From Paenibacillus sp. JZ16 (GTDB lineage: Bacteria > Bacillota > Bacilli > Paenibacillales > Paenibacillaceae), in contig NZ_CP017659.1 of NCBI RefSeq assembly GCF_015326965.1, positions 434,001 to 498,000 of the forward strand: a stretch of DNA of 64,000 bases. The letters are read 5' to 3'. The position numbers were made by a program, and so were the translations under genes. This document shows, in pieces, positions 45,337 through 53,034 of this stretch. The first letter of the stretch is position 1; every line of letters begins with the position of its first letter. The notes under the pieces are model-generated. The model saw nothing but the letters and a program-made list of their open reading frames with translations. It had not been told where the DNA came from and searched no databases.

Positions 45337-46206
45337 ATGAGCAGTTCAGCCTTGCCCAAGGAGCCTGTGCGCCGTAAACGAATTACACTTCAACAGCTGA
45401 TCCTAACACTGGTTCTGTTGGTAGGTTCATTCATCATGATTGTGCCATTCTTATGGATGCTGGTAACGAGCTTCGATTGGGCTGCACGATTAAATATTTC
45501 ATTCCCACCGAAAATATGGCCGGAAGAGCCTTCGATTCGAACATATGAAGCCGCCTTCACCAACATTAATATGTTCCGATATATCGGGAACTCCACGCTT
45601 GTAAGTGCAGGGGTCATCATTATCAGCTCGTTGTCAGCACTTCTATCCGGTTATGCCTTATCCAAGCTTCGCTTCAAAGGAGCAAACTTCGTCCTGCTGC
45701 TAGCGCTCAGCACGATGATGATTCCGTTCGAAATGACGATGATTCCGCAGTATTTGCTGTTCAGCAAACTCGGACTGGTCGACAACTACCTGGCTTTTTA
45801 TTTGCCGGCCATGAACTATGCGTTCGGTACCTTTTTAGCTAAAGCCTTCTTCGATCAATTGCCCAGCAGTCTAAGGGAAGCGGCCGTTCTGGATGGCGCC
45901 AAGGAAATCACCGTATTCAGCCGGGTCTATCTGCCGCTGTGCACGCCCATTATCGCCACCATGGTCATTCTGCTGTTCTTAGGCGTATGGAATGATATGC
46001 TGTGGCCGCTGCTGATCTTGAAATCGGCTGCCAAGTACACAATCCAGATTGGATTGGCCATGTTTACGTATAACAACGGTATTAACCAACAGCCATCTAT
46101 AATTATGGCGGCCACGACTACGAGCCTCATTCCGGTTATCGTCGTTTATATGTTCCTGCAGCGTTATATTATCGAGAGCATTGCGCTATCCGGTATCAAG
46201 CAATAA
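45337..46206 (+). CDS. Carbohydrate ABC transporter permease, MalG type
   Basis: A 289-residue partner permease with the EAA loop LREAAVLDGAKEITVFSRVYLP and the typical end FLQRYIIESIALSGIKQ. ACAGGAGGGTAACT precedes the start. It forms the membrane channel with the MalF-type protein encoded 61 bases upstream. The arrangement permease-permease-binding protein is the usual CUT1 layout, and the ATPase must be supplied from elsewhere. Confidence 0.92.
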   Translation: MSSSALPKEPVRRKRITLQQLILTLVLLVGSFIMIVPFLWMLVTSFDWAARLNISFPPKIWPEEPSIRTYEAAFTNINMFRYIGNSTLVSAGVIIISSLSALLSGYALSKLRFKGANFVLLLALSTMMIPFEMTMIPQYLLFSKLGLVDNYLAFYLPAMNYAFGTFLAKAFFDQLPSSLREAAVLDGAKEITVFSRVYLPLCTPIIATMVILLFLGVWNDMLWPLLILKSAAKYTIQIGLAMFTYNNGINQQPSIIMAATTTSLIPVIVVYMFLQRYIIESIALSGIKQ

Positions 46207-46245
46207 TTCACAATAAAGCTAAAATTATGCGGGGGTGTTGATGTG

Positions 46246-47625
46246 ATGAAAAAAGCTGTGCTGCTTATCCTGTCATTCGTGCTGGTGTTTACATTGGCCG
46301 CTTGTTCAGGCAGTTCGGGAAAAGATGTAACAGGCGGCGTTACTATTGAAAAAGTATCGGATATGGAAGGAACGGTTCGCGTTGCGCTGGCAGGCTGGCA
46401 GCTGGATAACGGAATCGATGCGCTGACAGGCAACCCGACCATCGGACTCAATGAATATTTGGATAAAACGTTCAAAAAAATGTATCCGAACATCAAGCTG
46501 GAGGTTTATCAAATTCCTTGGGAGAACGTAAAAGCCAAACAAACGGCCATGCTGCTCTCCGGTGATGCGGATGTCTTGTATACCGGCGGAGCCTTTGCAT
46601 CGCAATGGTACCAGGAAGGACTGCTGCGTGACCTGGACGACTTGATCGAAAAGGATACCTCGTTTGACCCGAGCATCTATCTGGAAGGCATTATGAACAA
46701 CTCTTACAGCACCAAGTCGCCGGATGGAAGCAAGCAGTTTGGGATTCCTGCCGTTCTTGGCCGCCGGATGACCATTTATGATAAGAAGCTGTTTGAAGAC
46801 TGGGGTGTCGAAACACTCTCGGCACAGCCAGGACCGGATGAAATTCTGGAGAAAGCCAAGCAAATGACCGGCAAAAACCCAAAAACCGGTGAAGACAATT
46901 TCGGTCTGTACTGGAGCGGCAATTCATTAAATGGTTCCACCTTTGTTGCATTAACCCTTGCTTATGGCGCCAAAGGAGCGGAAGGATCGCTGAAAGATAT
47001 CAAGAACATTAAATGGCACTTGAATTCACCGGAGATGGTCAAAGTGCTGGAATGGCTGAAAGAAGCCGCACAACTGCCGCCGGCAGGATTCGTGAATGCT
47101 CAGGGAGCTGAGAATTTCGGACTGGAGAAGAACAATATCGCCATTGCCCTTGATTCCACCGGCGGCTCTACGATGAGTGAATACCGGTCGAAGCAGAATA
47201 AAGAGCTGCTGGACCGATTTGAGCCTGTGCTGAACATGGGGCCTAAAGGCGAAGGCTGGGTTGCGGTTGACCCGTTCATCATGGCGAAGAATGCGAAAGA
47301 TGTGGATGCATCATGGGAAGTGTTAAAGTTTTTGACCAGCTACATGACGCAAAAATATATGTATGAAAACTTCTCCAGTACTCCGACACTTAAAAACGCT
47401 GATTTCGTAACGCCGGAAGACAAGTTTGTGAAGAAAGCACTCGAAATCGCAGATGTCGGCCACTCGGAGCTTATGGATGAAGCCAATCCGTTCTACATGA
47501 GCGATATCGCTCCTGCCATTAACGGATTTATTAGCCAGGCTGCATCCGGAAACGCACCGGATATTCAGAAGTTTCTGGATGATCTGCAGGCTCGCGCTGA
47601 GAAATGGTCGGCAAATCTGAAGTAA
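46246..47625 (+). CDS. Extracellular sugar-binding lipoprotein
   Basis: The 459-residue protein has signal MKKAVLLILSFVLVF ending in lipobox LAAC (Cys20), then a Ser/Gly linker. The mature part resembles solute-binding proteins of the CUT1 class. GCGGGGGTG lies upstream; a GTG at 46243 is an equally possible start. It is the last intact gene of this importer operon. Another ribosome site and the first eight codons of a further gene follow at 47630-47673 before the sequence becomes AT-rich, so the operon may have lost its 3' part. Confidence 0.92.
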   Translation: MKKAVLLILSFVLVFTLAACSGSSGKDVTGGVTIEKVSDMEGTVRVALAGWQLDNGIDALTGNPTIGLNEYLDKTFKKMYPNIKLEVYQIPWENVKAKQTAMLLSGDADVLYTGGAFASQWYQEGLLRDLDDLIEKDTSFDPSIYLEGIMNNSYSTKSPDGSKQFGIPAVLGRRMTIYDKKLFEDWGVETLSAQPGPDEILEKAKQMTGKNPKTGEDNFGLYWSGNSLNGSTFVALTLAYGAKGAEGSLKDIKNIKWHLNSPEMVKVLEWLKEAAQLPPAGFVNAQGAENFGLEKNNIAIALDSTGGSTMSEYRSKQNKELLDRFEPVLNMGPKGEGWVAVDPFIMAKNAKDVDASWEVLKFLTSYMTQKYMYENFSSTPTLKNADFVTPEDKFVKKALEIADVGHSELMDEANPFYMSDIAPAINGFISQAASGNAPDIQKFLDDLQARAEKWSANLK

Positions 47626-47646
47626 ATCAGGAGGAGACTGCACTGG

Positions 47647-47673
47647 GTGCGTCTTGGCGTGGTTGAGACATAA
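47647..47673 (+). pseudogene. Eight-codon stub of a lost gene
   Basis: GGAGGAG at 47630-47636 is followed 10 bases later by GTG and the codons for MRLGVVET, then TAA. The opening RLGVV resembles the first strand of a nucleotide-binding or TIM-barrel enzyme. It may be the start of a metabolic gene truncated where the accessory region begins. The evidence is thin. Confidence 0.3.
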
Positions 47674-47834
47674 AATTCACGGATTCGAGGGTTATCCGCC
47701 GCGTGAAAAGACTGTATAAAACCTAGGTAATCCTATCCCTGCAGAGACGGGCCTAATCATGATGATTATATGAGTCAAACAACACAATATATTCCAGTAT
47801 TATGTAAAACGTGCATGATCTTGATGATGCCCGG

Positions 47835-47866
47835 AAAAAACCGACCTATATGGCCGGTTTTTTTTG
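47835..47866. terminator. Terminator-like hairpin
   Basis: AAAACCGACC pairs with GGCCGGTTTT around TATAT, with A and T runs on both sides, so it could act in either direction. Confidence 0.7.
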
Positions 47867-47992
47867 TGATATTGCGTATGTAGATTATTCAGGATAGGGC
47901 GATCATAGAGTTCAAAGCGAATAAAATAGATATTGAAATTACACATAAAATAACAATAAATGGTAAATGATAAGATATAGAAGGGAGGCAAC

Positions 47993-48058
47993 GTGAAAAA
48001 TTACAAGGATAAATGTTCAGGAAGTGCTAGTGATGATAATGAAAGAAAAAAACAATAG
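47993..48058 (+). CDS. Tiny 21-codon frame with a strong ribosome site
   Basis: GTG is preceded by AAGGGAGGCAAC and encodes MKNYKDKCSGSASDDNERKKQ minus nothing recognisable: very polar and lysine-rich. A similar lysine/asparagine-rich open stretch continues in another frame to about 48146, so this may be the start of a decayed small gene. The only support is the ribosome site. Confidence 0.3.
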   Translation: MKNYKDKCSGSASDDNERKKQ

Positions 48059-48454
48059 ATAAACATAATCCAGGTAATGATCAAAAAAAACTAAATCAAC
48101 AATCTAGACGGTGTAGCAAAAAAACTTATTATAAATGAATCTGGATGATCACACGAAATTAAGATTTAGTGAAAAACGTTCAAAACGATCGACGCGATGA
48201 TCGATATTTATGATGATTGATTAAAGCTAGGATTTAAGTGCAATTCAAGTGAGACTTAATCGAATGATGAAATATTTGAGTGAAAAAATAAAACCAACCG
48301 AATAGTTGATTAGAAACGGAAGAGAACGATGACAAAGTTGAGTATAAGTAATAATTGTAGGATTTAAGCAAAATATCAGAAAAATCAGTTGGAAAACCAT
48401 CTAAGGCGATTTTACTTAACATCTGTTACACAAAACTCGTATTTTGTACATATG

Positions 48455-48687
48455 TTATGATCCCGACGAAACATTCAAAATTCTCATATCTTGACCATAT
48501 CCTCGCCTTTGATACTATCTACTCTTATTCTCTTAACTTCTGCGGTCAAATAATCTCGTTTACGGTATGCGCCCATGCATACGATCATGCTATCATGTAT
48601 TCCAACTAGAAAATCACCATCATTGTCAATATATGTTGTCAAAATGTTTTGCATATCCTTATTTACGAACTTCGTAAATAATTCCAA
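48455..48687 (-). pseudogene. GNAT acetyltransferase remnant
   Basis: The frame from 48687 encodes a typical GNAT core: GDFLVGIHDSMIVCMGAYRK then AEVKRIRVDS. The acetyl-CoA-binding motif that should follow, RRGYGQDM, is in a different frame (the same bases read as KGEDMVKI and stop in the open frame). One base is wrong within AAAGGCGAGG. The shifted frame ends at 48455 after only a few more residues, and the amino end is also missing. It is thus a remnant truncated at both ends as well as frameshifted. Confidence 0.65.
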
Positions 48688-48718
48688 ATGTAGAGTATTC
48701 GTGAATTTATTGAACTAT

Positions 48719-48915
48719 CCTGCCCGTTAGCTTAATGAGATTGCATGGAAACATTGTTAGAAACTTATCTAATCGGTAATCGGACTATGTTCTTGTCCTT
48801 TACGGCAATCGGTACAAGTTCTTGTCCTTGGCTCGGGACAAGAACTTGTACCGATAACATAAAAAAGCCGCTCAAATAGCGACTTTCAATGGGACCATGT
48901 TCTTGTCCCTCGACA
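48719..48915. repeat. Palindromic intergenic repeat, copy 1
   Basis: It opens with CCTGCCCGTTAG and ends near CTCGACA. The core is an 18-bp perfect inverted repeat (48810-48827 and 48836-48853; arms CGGTACAAGTTCTTGTCC and its complement) with an 8-base loop. The word TTCTTGTCC occurs four times in one orientation or the other. A second hairpin, AAAGCCGCT...AGCGACTTT, follows. Copies 2 and 3 are at 49835 and 55339. Confidence 0.85.
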
Positions 48916-48944
48916 AATTTTGGATTTCTCAAATATTAAAACCA

Positions 48945-49142
48945 TTAATAAAAATATTGAACAACTATAAGACCGACAATAATAACAATAGTTAATACTA
49001 AAGTGCCTTTCCAACCTAAATCGACTATACTATACCGAGCCCTACTATTTCCGGGATTCATATGACCAAATGGATTATTTTCCAATTCTTCTTGTCTTAG
49101 TCTTTCTCTTGTTCTTTCAGGAGTTTCATAATCTTTGCTCAT
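48945..49142 (-). CDS. Small membrane protein, DUF6366-like
   Basis: The 65-residue protein has a charged amino half (TPERTRERLRQEELENNPFG) and one C-terminal hydrophobic helix (about 45-62). The opening resembles short Bacillota proteins grouped as DUF6366; this is from memory of the pattern and is not certain. CTAGGGGGTAGG lies just before the ATG. It lies between two accessory repeats. No function is known. Confidence 0.6.
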   Translation of the reverse strand: MSKDYETPERTRERLRQEELENNPFGHMNPGNSRARYSIVDLGWKGTLVLTIVIIVGLIVVQYFY

Positions 49143-49363
49143 TGTTTACCTACCCCCTAGGTTAATAATTTTAATTAGATATCCAATACCAATTTATTGA
49201 TGAAGTAGTATAATAATAACATTTTTATGTTACGTTTGTATATTTATTCCACAACCTTCTCGCACTACCCTGCCCGTTAGTTGAACAAAAGCAGCCGATT
49301 ACGTTGATTGGCTGCATTCTTGTTTTTATTGAGCTATCTGTATCCCGTTAGTTGAATTGTTTT
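49143..49363. other. Intergenic region with partial repeat
   Basis: No gene visible. CTGCCCGTTAG at 49270 opens a partial repeat with the hairpin GCAGCCGAT/ATTGGCTGC (49291-49315) followed by a T-rich tail, which can terminate the NIPSNAP gene. The same hairpin sequence recurs within copy 3 at 55360-55384. Confidence 0.55.
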
Positions 49364-49726
49364 TTATGAAAAATTGGATAGTATCGTTTTATTCCTAGGT
49401 ACTGTACTCAATAAAAAGTCTTCTTTAGGTGCTTCTTTTAAGAGATTTTCTCCACGTATTCTTAGTTCCTCGTGTTGATTCCGTACGCGTTTAACATGCT
49501 CTTCATCACCTTTAACCTGGTTTTCTATATTTTGATATTCCTCAAGGCTCTTATATTCCCAAATCGCAAAGACTTCAATAGCACCTTCGATTTCTTCCGT
49601 CATCCACCGACCAACTAAACTTGCCCCATATTTGAGTTGTGTAGGTAAAAGAAATTCATTAAATAAATGATTAAATTCATCTATTCTTTTTGAATCTATT
49701 TTGTATGACTTCCTTCGATATATCAT
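49364..49726 (-). CDS. NIPSNAP family protein
   Basis: The roughly 120-residue protein begins MIYRRKSYKIDSKRIDEF and has GASLVGRWMTEEIEGAIEVF and AIWEYKSLEEYQNIE, fitting the ferredoxin-like NIPSNAP fold. NIPSNAP/EthD-like proteins are small dimeric proteins of varied and mostly unknown role. An AGGGGAAGA site lies some 11 bases upstream. It stands alone in the accessory region. The family call is fairly firm; the function is unknown. Confidence 0.82.
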   Translation of the reverse strand: MIYRRKSYKIDSKRIDEFNHLFNEFLLPTQLKYGASLVGRWMTEEIEGAIEVFAIWEYKSLEEYQNIENQVKGDEEHVKRVRNQHEELRIRGENLLKEAPKEDFLLSTVPRNKTILSNFS

Positions 49727-49834
49727 CAATTCTTTATCTTCCCCTCTGCTCGAAATGTCACTAAGTATTTATTCTTCAATGAACTTTATATCCCTGTTAA
49801 AACAATCCTGGAACTTCAACATTATTAAGCTAAA

Positions 49835-50030
49835 CTGCCCGTTAGCTTAGTGAAATTGCATGGAAACATAGTTAGATACTTGTCTAATCGGTAATCGGCT
49901 CATGTTCTTGTCCTTTACGGCAATCGGTACAAGTTCTTGTCCTTGGCTCGGGACAAGAACTTGTACCGATAAAACAAAAAAGCCGCTAAATTAGCGACTT
50001 TCTATGGGATCATGTTCTTGTCCCCCGACA
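49835..50030. repeat. Palindromic intergenic repeat, copy 2
   Basis: Nearly identical to copy 1 over its full length, including the 18-bp inverted repeat at 49925-49942 and 49951-49968 and the second hairpin at about 49979-50001. It ends in CCCGACA. It lies between two unrelated accessory genes. Confidence 0.85.
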
Positions 50031-50052
50031 TTTCCCTACATGTGGTACGGTT

Positions 50053-50082
50053 CTCCGCGCTGTCTGTAACGGCAAGTTTTAG
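50053..50082 (+). repeat. 30-base duplicated C-terminal coding remnant, left copy
   Basis: 29 of 30 bases match 51573-51602 in the same orientation. In both, one frame reads (L)xAVCNGKF and stop, so these look like the 3' ends of two related genes. This left copy has almost no coding sequence before it and is followed directly by a terminator. Confidence 0.6.
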
Positions 50083-50109
50083 GGCCATCCTCTGAGGGAT
50101 GGCCCTTTC
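50082..50109 (+). terminator. Orphan terminator after a gene remnant
   Basis: GGGCCATCC and GGATGGCCC form a perfect 9-bp stem and loop followed by TTT, directly after the remnant's stop codon. Confidence 0.7.
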
Positions 50110-50168
50110 CTTGATCTTACTTTATCCATCTATCGTTCTCTGTTAGTTAGGCACTCATAAATTAAGAC

Positions 50169-51182
50169 TTACGACTCGAAAAACTGTATTACGGAGGCTA
50201 TGCCATTCGTTACTTCGACTTCCGCTAGTGCACCATTGACGAACGTCATCTGTGGGGGCACATGACCGCAGTCGATATCGTAGACTATTGGAACGCCTAG
50301 CTCCTCCGCAAGCTCTCGGTACACATCCGATACTTCATAATCGTCGATGGGCTTGTTCGCATCGCTTCTGCCGAATAGGATGGCGCTACAATGGTCAAAC
50401 CAACCGGCCAGTCTCATTTGTACAAGTGAACGCCGAAGGTCGGTTACGTTCAATTCACAATTTTCAAGATACCAAAGAATCGGCTCGCCATGAATGAATT
50501 GACTCTGGAATGTCCGTACATTGCCATACGGCGTCCCAATCAAATGCCGGATGACATCAATACATCCCCCAAGTAGACGCCCGCGTACACGGGCATTATT
50601 GCCTGATGTTTGCCATGCGGTAGACTCGGTTAGATGAAAAACACATGGCGAAGGATTTTCGTGATCCCATGTCTTTTGAAACAGCTTTGACGAAAATTGC
50701 TGAACGGATTCACCGACCCGCGTCGCCAGCACGGTTTCCCACATTGCAGTTGTCTCGTCCGCATATTCCCCTCTCAAATCGATCAGATTCGTACCGTGAG
50801 CTGTGGCTATTCCTGTAGTGAGCGTAACAGCCAGTAATAGAACACTCGTATCTGAGTAGCCGAGAATCCACTTGGGCTGAATAAGATCGTATTCGATTCG
50901 ATCCACTATTTCGATCAACAGTTCTCCGCCCCATGGCGGGAAGATCATTCCAATCTTTTCGTTCTGCAGTAAAGCGTTAAGTTCTGCAGTCCTTATAGTG
51001 GCAGATGCCGACTTTGCTTTCTCTTGAGTCCATACTGTTTCCCCGCAAATCACCGGATAGCCCTTCTCTTTCAAACGGCCAATTGACTGGTTTACCAACT
51101 CGTGTAAAGGTCCTTTTACGCCGGATGATGGGGCGGTGACGCCTATCGTCGTCCCTTTCTGTAACAATGGATAGCGGATCAT
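50169..51182 (-). CDS. S66 family peptidase (LD-carboxypeptidase/MccF-like)
   Basis: The 337-residue protein has the S66 layout: GTTIGVTAPSSG at the start, the nucleophile Ser in GYSDTSVLL, a Glu in LENCELNV, and the His in DCGHVPPQMTF. Members either cut murein tripeptide-D-alanine (LdcA) or, like MccF, inactivate microcin C-type compounds. This one is closer in look to the MccF/general S66 group. The open frame extends 39 codons further, but the ATG at 51182 has GAGGGGGA upstream. It is flanked by the 30-base direct repeats at 50053 and 51573. The substrate is undecided. Confidence 0.88.
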   Translation of the reverse strand: MIRYPLLQKGTTIGVTAPSSGVKGPLHELVNQSIGRLKEKGYPVICGETVWTQEKAKSASATIRTAELNALLQNEKIGMIFPPWGGELLIEIVDRIEYDLIQPKWILGYSDTSVLLLAVTLTTGIATAHGTNLIDLRGEYADETTAMWETVLATRVGESVQQFSSKLFQKTWDHENPSPCVFHLTESTAWQTSGNNARVRGRLLGGCIDVIRHLIGTPYGNVRTFQSQFIHGEPILWYLENCELNVTDLRRSLVQMRLAGWFDHCSAILFGRSDANKPIDDYEVSDVYRELAEELGVPIVYDIDCGHVPPQMTFVNGALAEVEVTNGIASVIQFFES

Positions 51183-51381
51183 ATACTGATTCCCCCTCAA
51201 ACATGTTGCCATATCTACTAGTCTTTTGTTTTTGTGTCCACCCAGCAAAATTGCATACATATATACAAATCCACGCCATGTAAGAACCGATTCTAGCACA
51301 TTTTGGAATATATATCATATTCGTGACCTAGTACCAAGACCCCTTTTTCAAGGGGTCAATTTAATTCTAAGGTGATGTAAG

Positions 51382-51602
51382 AATGAGAATCATCAAGACA
51401 AGGCAGACTTTGACGTACTAAACCGCGTCGATACATTTCGGTGGCACTCCTCGAAAATGTCGAGGGCTACTTCACGCAACTAATGGTGGAACTGGAGGAT
51501 GAAACAGAGGGTGAATTTTGTTTCACAATGTTCACGTACTTTCAGGGTCATCTCTACCAGGGTTATCATTCGCTCCACGCTGTCTGTAACGGCAAGTTTT
51601 AG
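51382..51602 (+). pseudogene. Decayed gene of unknown family, 3' part
   Basis: One frame (51414-51602) ends in ALLENVEGYFTQLMVELEDE, then FTMFTYFQGHLYQGYHS and AVCNGKF. A plausible upstream part, HQDKADFDVLNRVDTF, lies in another frame, so at least one frame break is present. The last 30 bases are duplicated at 50053-50082. I do not recognise the family; the acidic/aromatic C-terminus could suit an immunity-type protein, but that is a guess. Confidence 0.5.
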
Positions 51603-51682
51603 CTTGTTGAAAGCCCTCGATTCTCAAGAGAAAAACAACCCCAAAATAGAACCATAATAATCCGAAAAATCAATATTTCCCC

Positions 51683-52162
51683 CTAGAAATACCCAATTGA
51701 AATAAAAATCGCACACCAGCACATGGCTCCCAAGCCCAAGTAGAGTATATATTTCAGTGGGTTCATGGCGCTCATCCCTGCCAGATAACAGGTCAGATGG
51801 CGGAGCCCTGGGATATAGTAACCGATGCATATCGCCCAGGGGCCGTAACGCTCGAACCAGCTCTCTGTTTTCTCTATCCTCCTGGTCGTGAACCTGACCC
51901 ATTTTCCATACTTCCACAGCAACGGCTTGCCGAACTTCCGCCCAAGGGCGTAACTGCAGAGCATACCACTCATAGCACCGAGGACGCTGATCACAAGAGA
52001 TACCGGGAAATCAAGCAGCCCCATAGACGAAAGATAGCCAACCATCGTCATAAGAACCTCATCAGGCACAGGCAAACCAAAAATGCCAAGCGCAAGGCAT
52101 AGGAAGATGGCAATATAACCGTAATGGATAACGATATCTTGTAAGAAAACGATGATGTTCAC
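51683..52162 (-). CDS. DedA family membrane protein, 3' end frameshifted
   Basis: The 159-residue frame has the DedA pattern: YGYIAIFLCLALGIFGLPVPDE, GMLCSYALGRKFG, then FERYGPWAICIGYYIPGLRH. It stops after FISIGYF, where relatives continue with L-G and another helix. The continuation, FLGGNIDFSDYYG, is present in another frame that runs to 51624. One missing T in GGGTATTTCTAGG would join them into about 179 residues. DedA proteins are phospholipid scramblases or flippases and support membrane energetics. The family core is intact, so it may still work. Confidence 0.82.
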   Translation of the reverse strand: MNIIVFLQDIVIHYGYIAIFLCLALGIFGLPVPDEVLMTMVGYLSSMGLLDFPVSLVISVLGAMSGMLCSYALGRKFGKPLLWKYGKWVRFTTRRIEKTESWFERYGPWAICIGYYIPGLRHLTCYLAGMSAMNPLKYILYLGLGAMCWCAIFISIGYF

Positions 52163-52382
52163 ACTCCAGTTCTAATGGCTTTGGGCAAGGATTCATCGCC
52201 CTTACAGGTATCTTAATGCCTCCCTTGTCAATAAACCTAGTGCCGAATTGTCACATGACTCTTTCAAAGTGGCTGGATGTCATGGATGACAAAATGCAAC
52301 TTGTTGGTGTGACAACTCCTTTGCCATACTTGGCTCAGCCGTTCGTTAAGAGGCAAATCTAATAGGCAAGGAGACATCATTT

Positions 52383-52586
52383 ATGAAGAAATGGATTCGC
52401 ACGAATCTCGCAGTTCTGCTATTAACTGTTCTGCTATTAACTGTTCTGCTATTGTCTGTTACGGTCATTACCGCTTATATCGGACTAGGGAAAACACCTA
52501 GTACCCGTAGGCACCCTCGCCAGTTGCATCTGAGGAGGCCAGCCTGGAGGGGTAGCGGTATCCTATCATCTCTGCTATTTAACTAA
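52383..52586 (+). CDS. Small hydrophobic frame with 15-bp tandem repeats
   Basis: The 67-codon frame has AAGGAGACATCATTT before the ATG and begins MKKWIRTNLA, then a membrane-like helix built from LLLTV repeats (three 15-base units at 52413-52457). The C-terminal part (RRHPRQLHLRRPAW) is basic and lacks any recognisable pattern. It may be the stub of a secreted or membrane protein whose downstream part was lost or frameshifted. Confidence 0.4.
   Translation: MKKWIRTNLAVLLLTVLLLTVLLLSVTVITAYIGLGKTPSTRRHPRQLHLRRPAWRGSGILSSLLFN
52413..52457 (+). repeat. Three tandem 15-base units
   Basis: GTTCTGCTATTAACT occurs twice exactly, then once with two changes. Being a multiple of three, unit gain or loss would lengthen or shorten the encoded helix without breaking the frame. 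Confidence 0.8.
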
Positions 52587-52900
52587 TCACTGGAAAACGA
52601 ATCATAACGGTCGTACTACGCCCTCCCGCGCTGCTAATGTGGACAGAACCTTGAATGTTGATCGACGATCCAACGCGCGATCGATAGTCCTAGACCCGCT
52701 CCATGATCCCCTCTATTTATAGAGGAATCTCCTTTGTAAAAGCGATTAAATATGAGTGGCATTTCGTGTTCCGAAATACCCACTCCGTTATCCTTGACGG
52801 TTACTAGAACTGATTTCCCCTGCCTAAGATCGCAGCAGCCAGATTTGACATGCAACTTGGAGCGATTATAAGTAGGAGAATATAGAGAAGATGTAGCCAA
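52579..52900 (-). pseudogene. Histidine kinase C-terminal remnant
   Basis: The frame contains ATP-binding boxes of a sensor kinase: VKDNGVGISEHEMPLIFNRF (G1/F boxes) and GAGLGLSIARWIVDQH (G2). The final strand, GSVHISSAGG then TTVMIRFP, is in another frame after CAACATTCAAGG, so a base change has broken the end. The dimerisation domain, phospho-accepting His, N-box and membrane part are missing. It is a remnant with no partner response regulator. Confidence 0.75.
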
Positions 52901-52939
52901 TAATTAGGAATAAACGGCAGAGTGATGAAAAAGCTTGCA

Positions 52940-52990
52940 AAAAAAGAGTACCCTTAATCGGTTTTTACCGAATAGAAGGTACTCTTTTTT
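52940..52990. terminator. Terminator of the sigma/anti-sigma operon
   Basis: Arms AAAAAAGAGTACC and GGTACTCTTTTTT are perfect 13-base complements around a 25-base loop. It lies 45 bases past the anti-sigma stop. Confidence 0.85.
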
Positions 52991-53034
52991 CTGCTCAATG
53001 TCAAAATACAATAAAAACATACGGAATCCTAAGG

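Larger units (their letters stand above)
47674..48454. other. AT-rich intergenic stretch at the start of the accessory region
   Basis: About 780 bases with no supportable gene longer than 22 codons. It contains the hairpin at 47835-47866 and the tiny frame at 47993-48058. From about 47870 the base composition is visibly more AT-rich than the preceding 47 kb. Open frames at 47800-47991 and 48234-48422 on the minus strand lack ribosome sites and recognisable content. Confidence 0.5.

Noticed and set aside
6351..47625. Missing ATPase genes as a sign of broken transporters
   Set aside because: All three importers lack one, which is normal for this class in Bacillota because one MsmX-type ATPase serves many systems.
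48234..48422. 62-codon minus-strand frame in the AT-rich stretch
   Set aside because: Low-complexity Ser/Phe/Tyr composition expected from AT-rich noncoding DNA, and no ribosome site.
48719..50030. Repeated TTCTTGTCC words as a CRISPR array
   Set aside because: The words alternate in orientation, spacing is irregular and no unique spacers of constant length or cas genes are present.
50053..51602. The 30-base direct repeats as insertion-sequence ends
   Set aside because: They are in the same orientation and both encode the same protein tail; no transposase lies between them.
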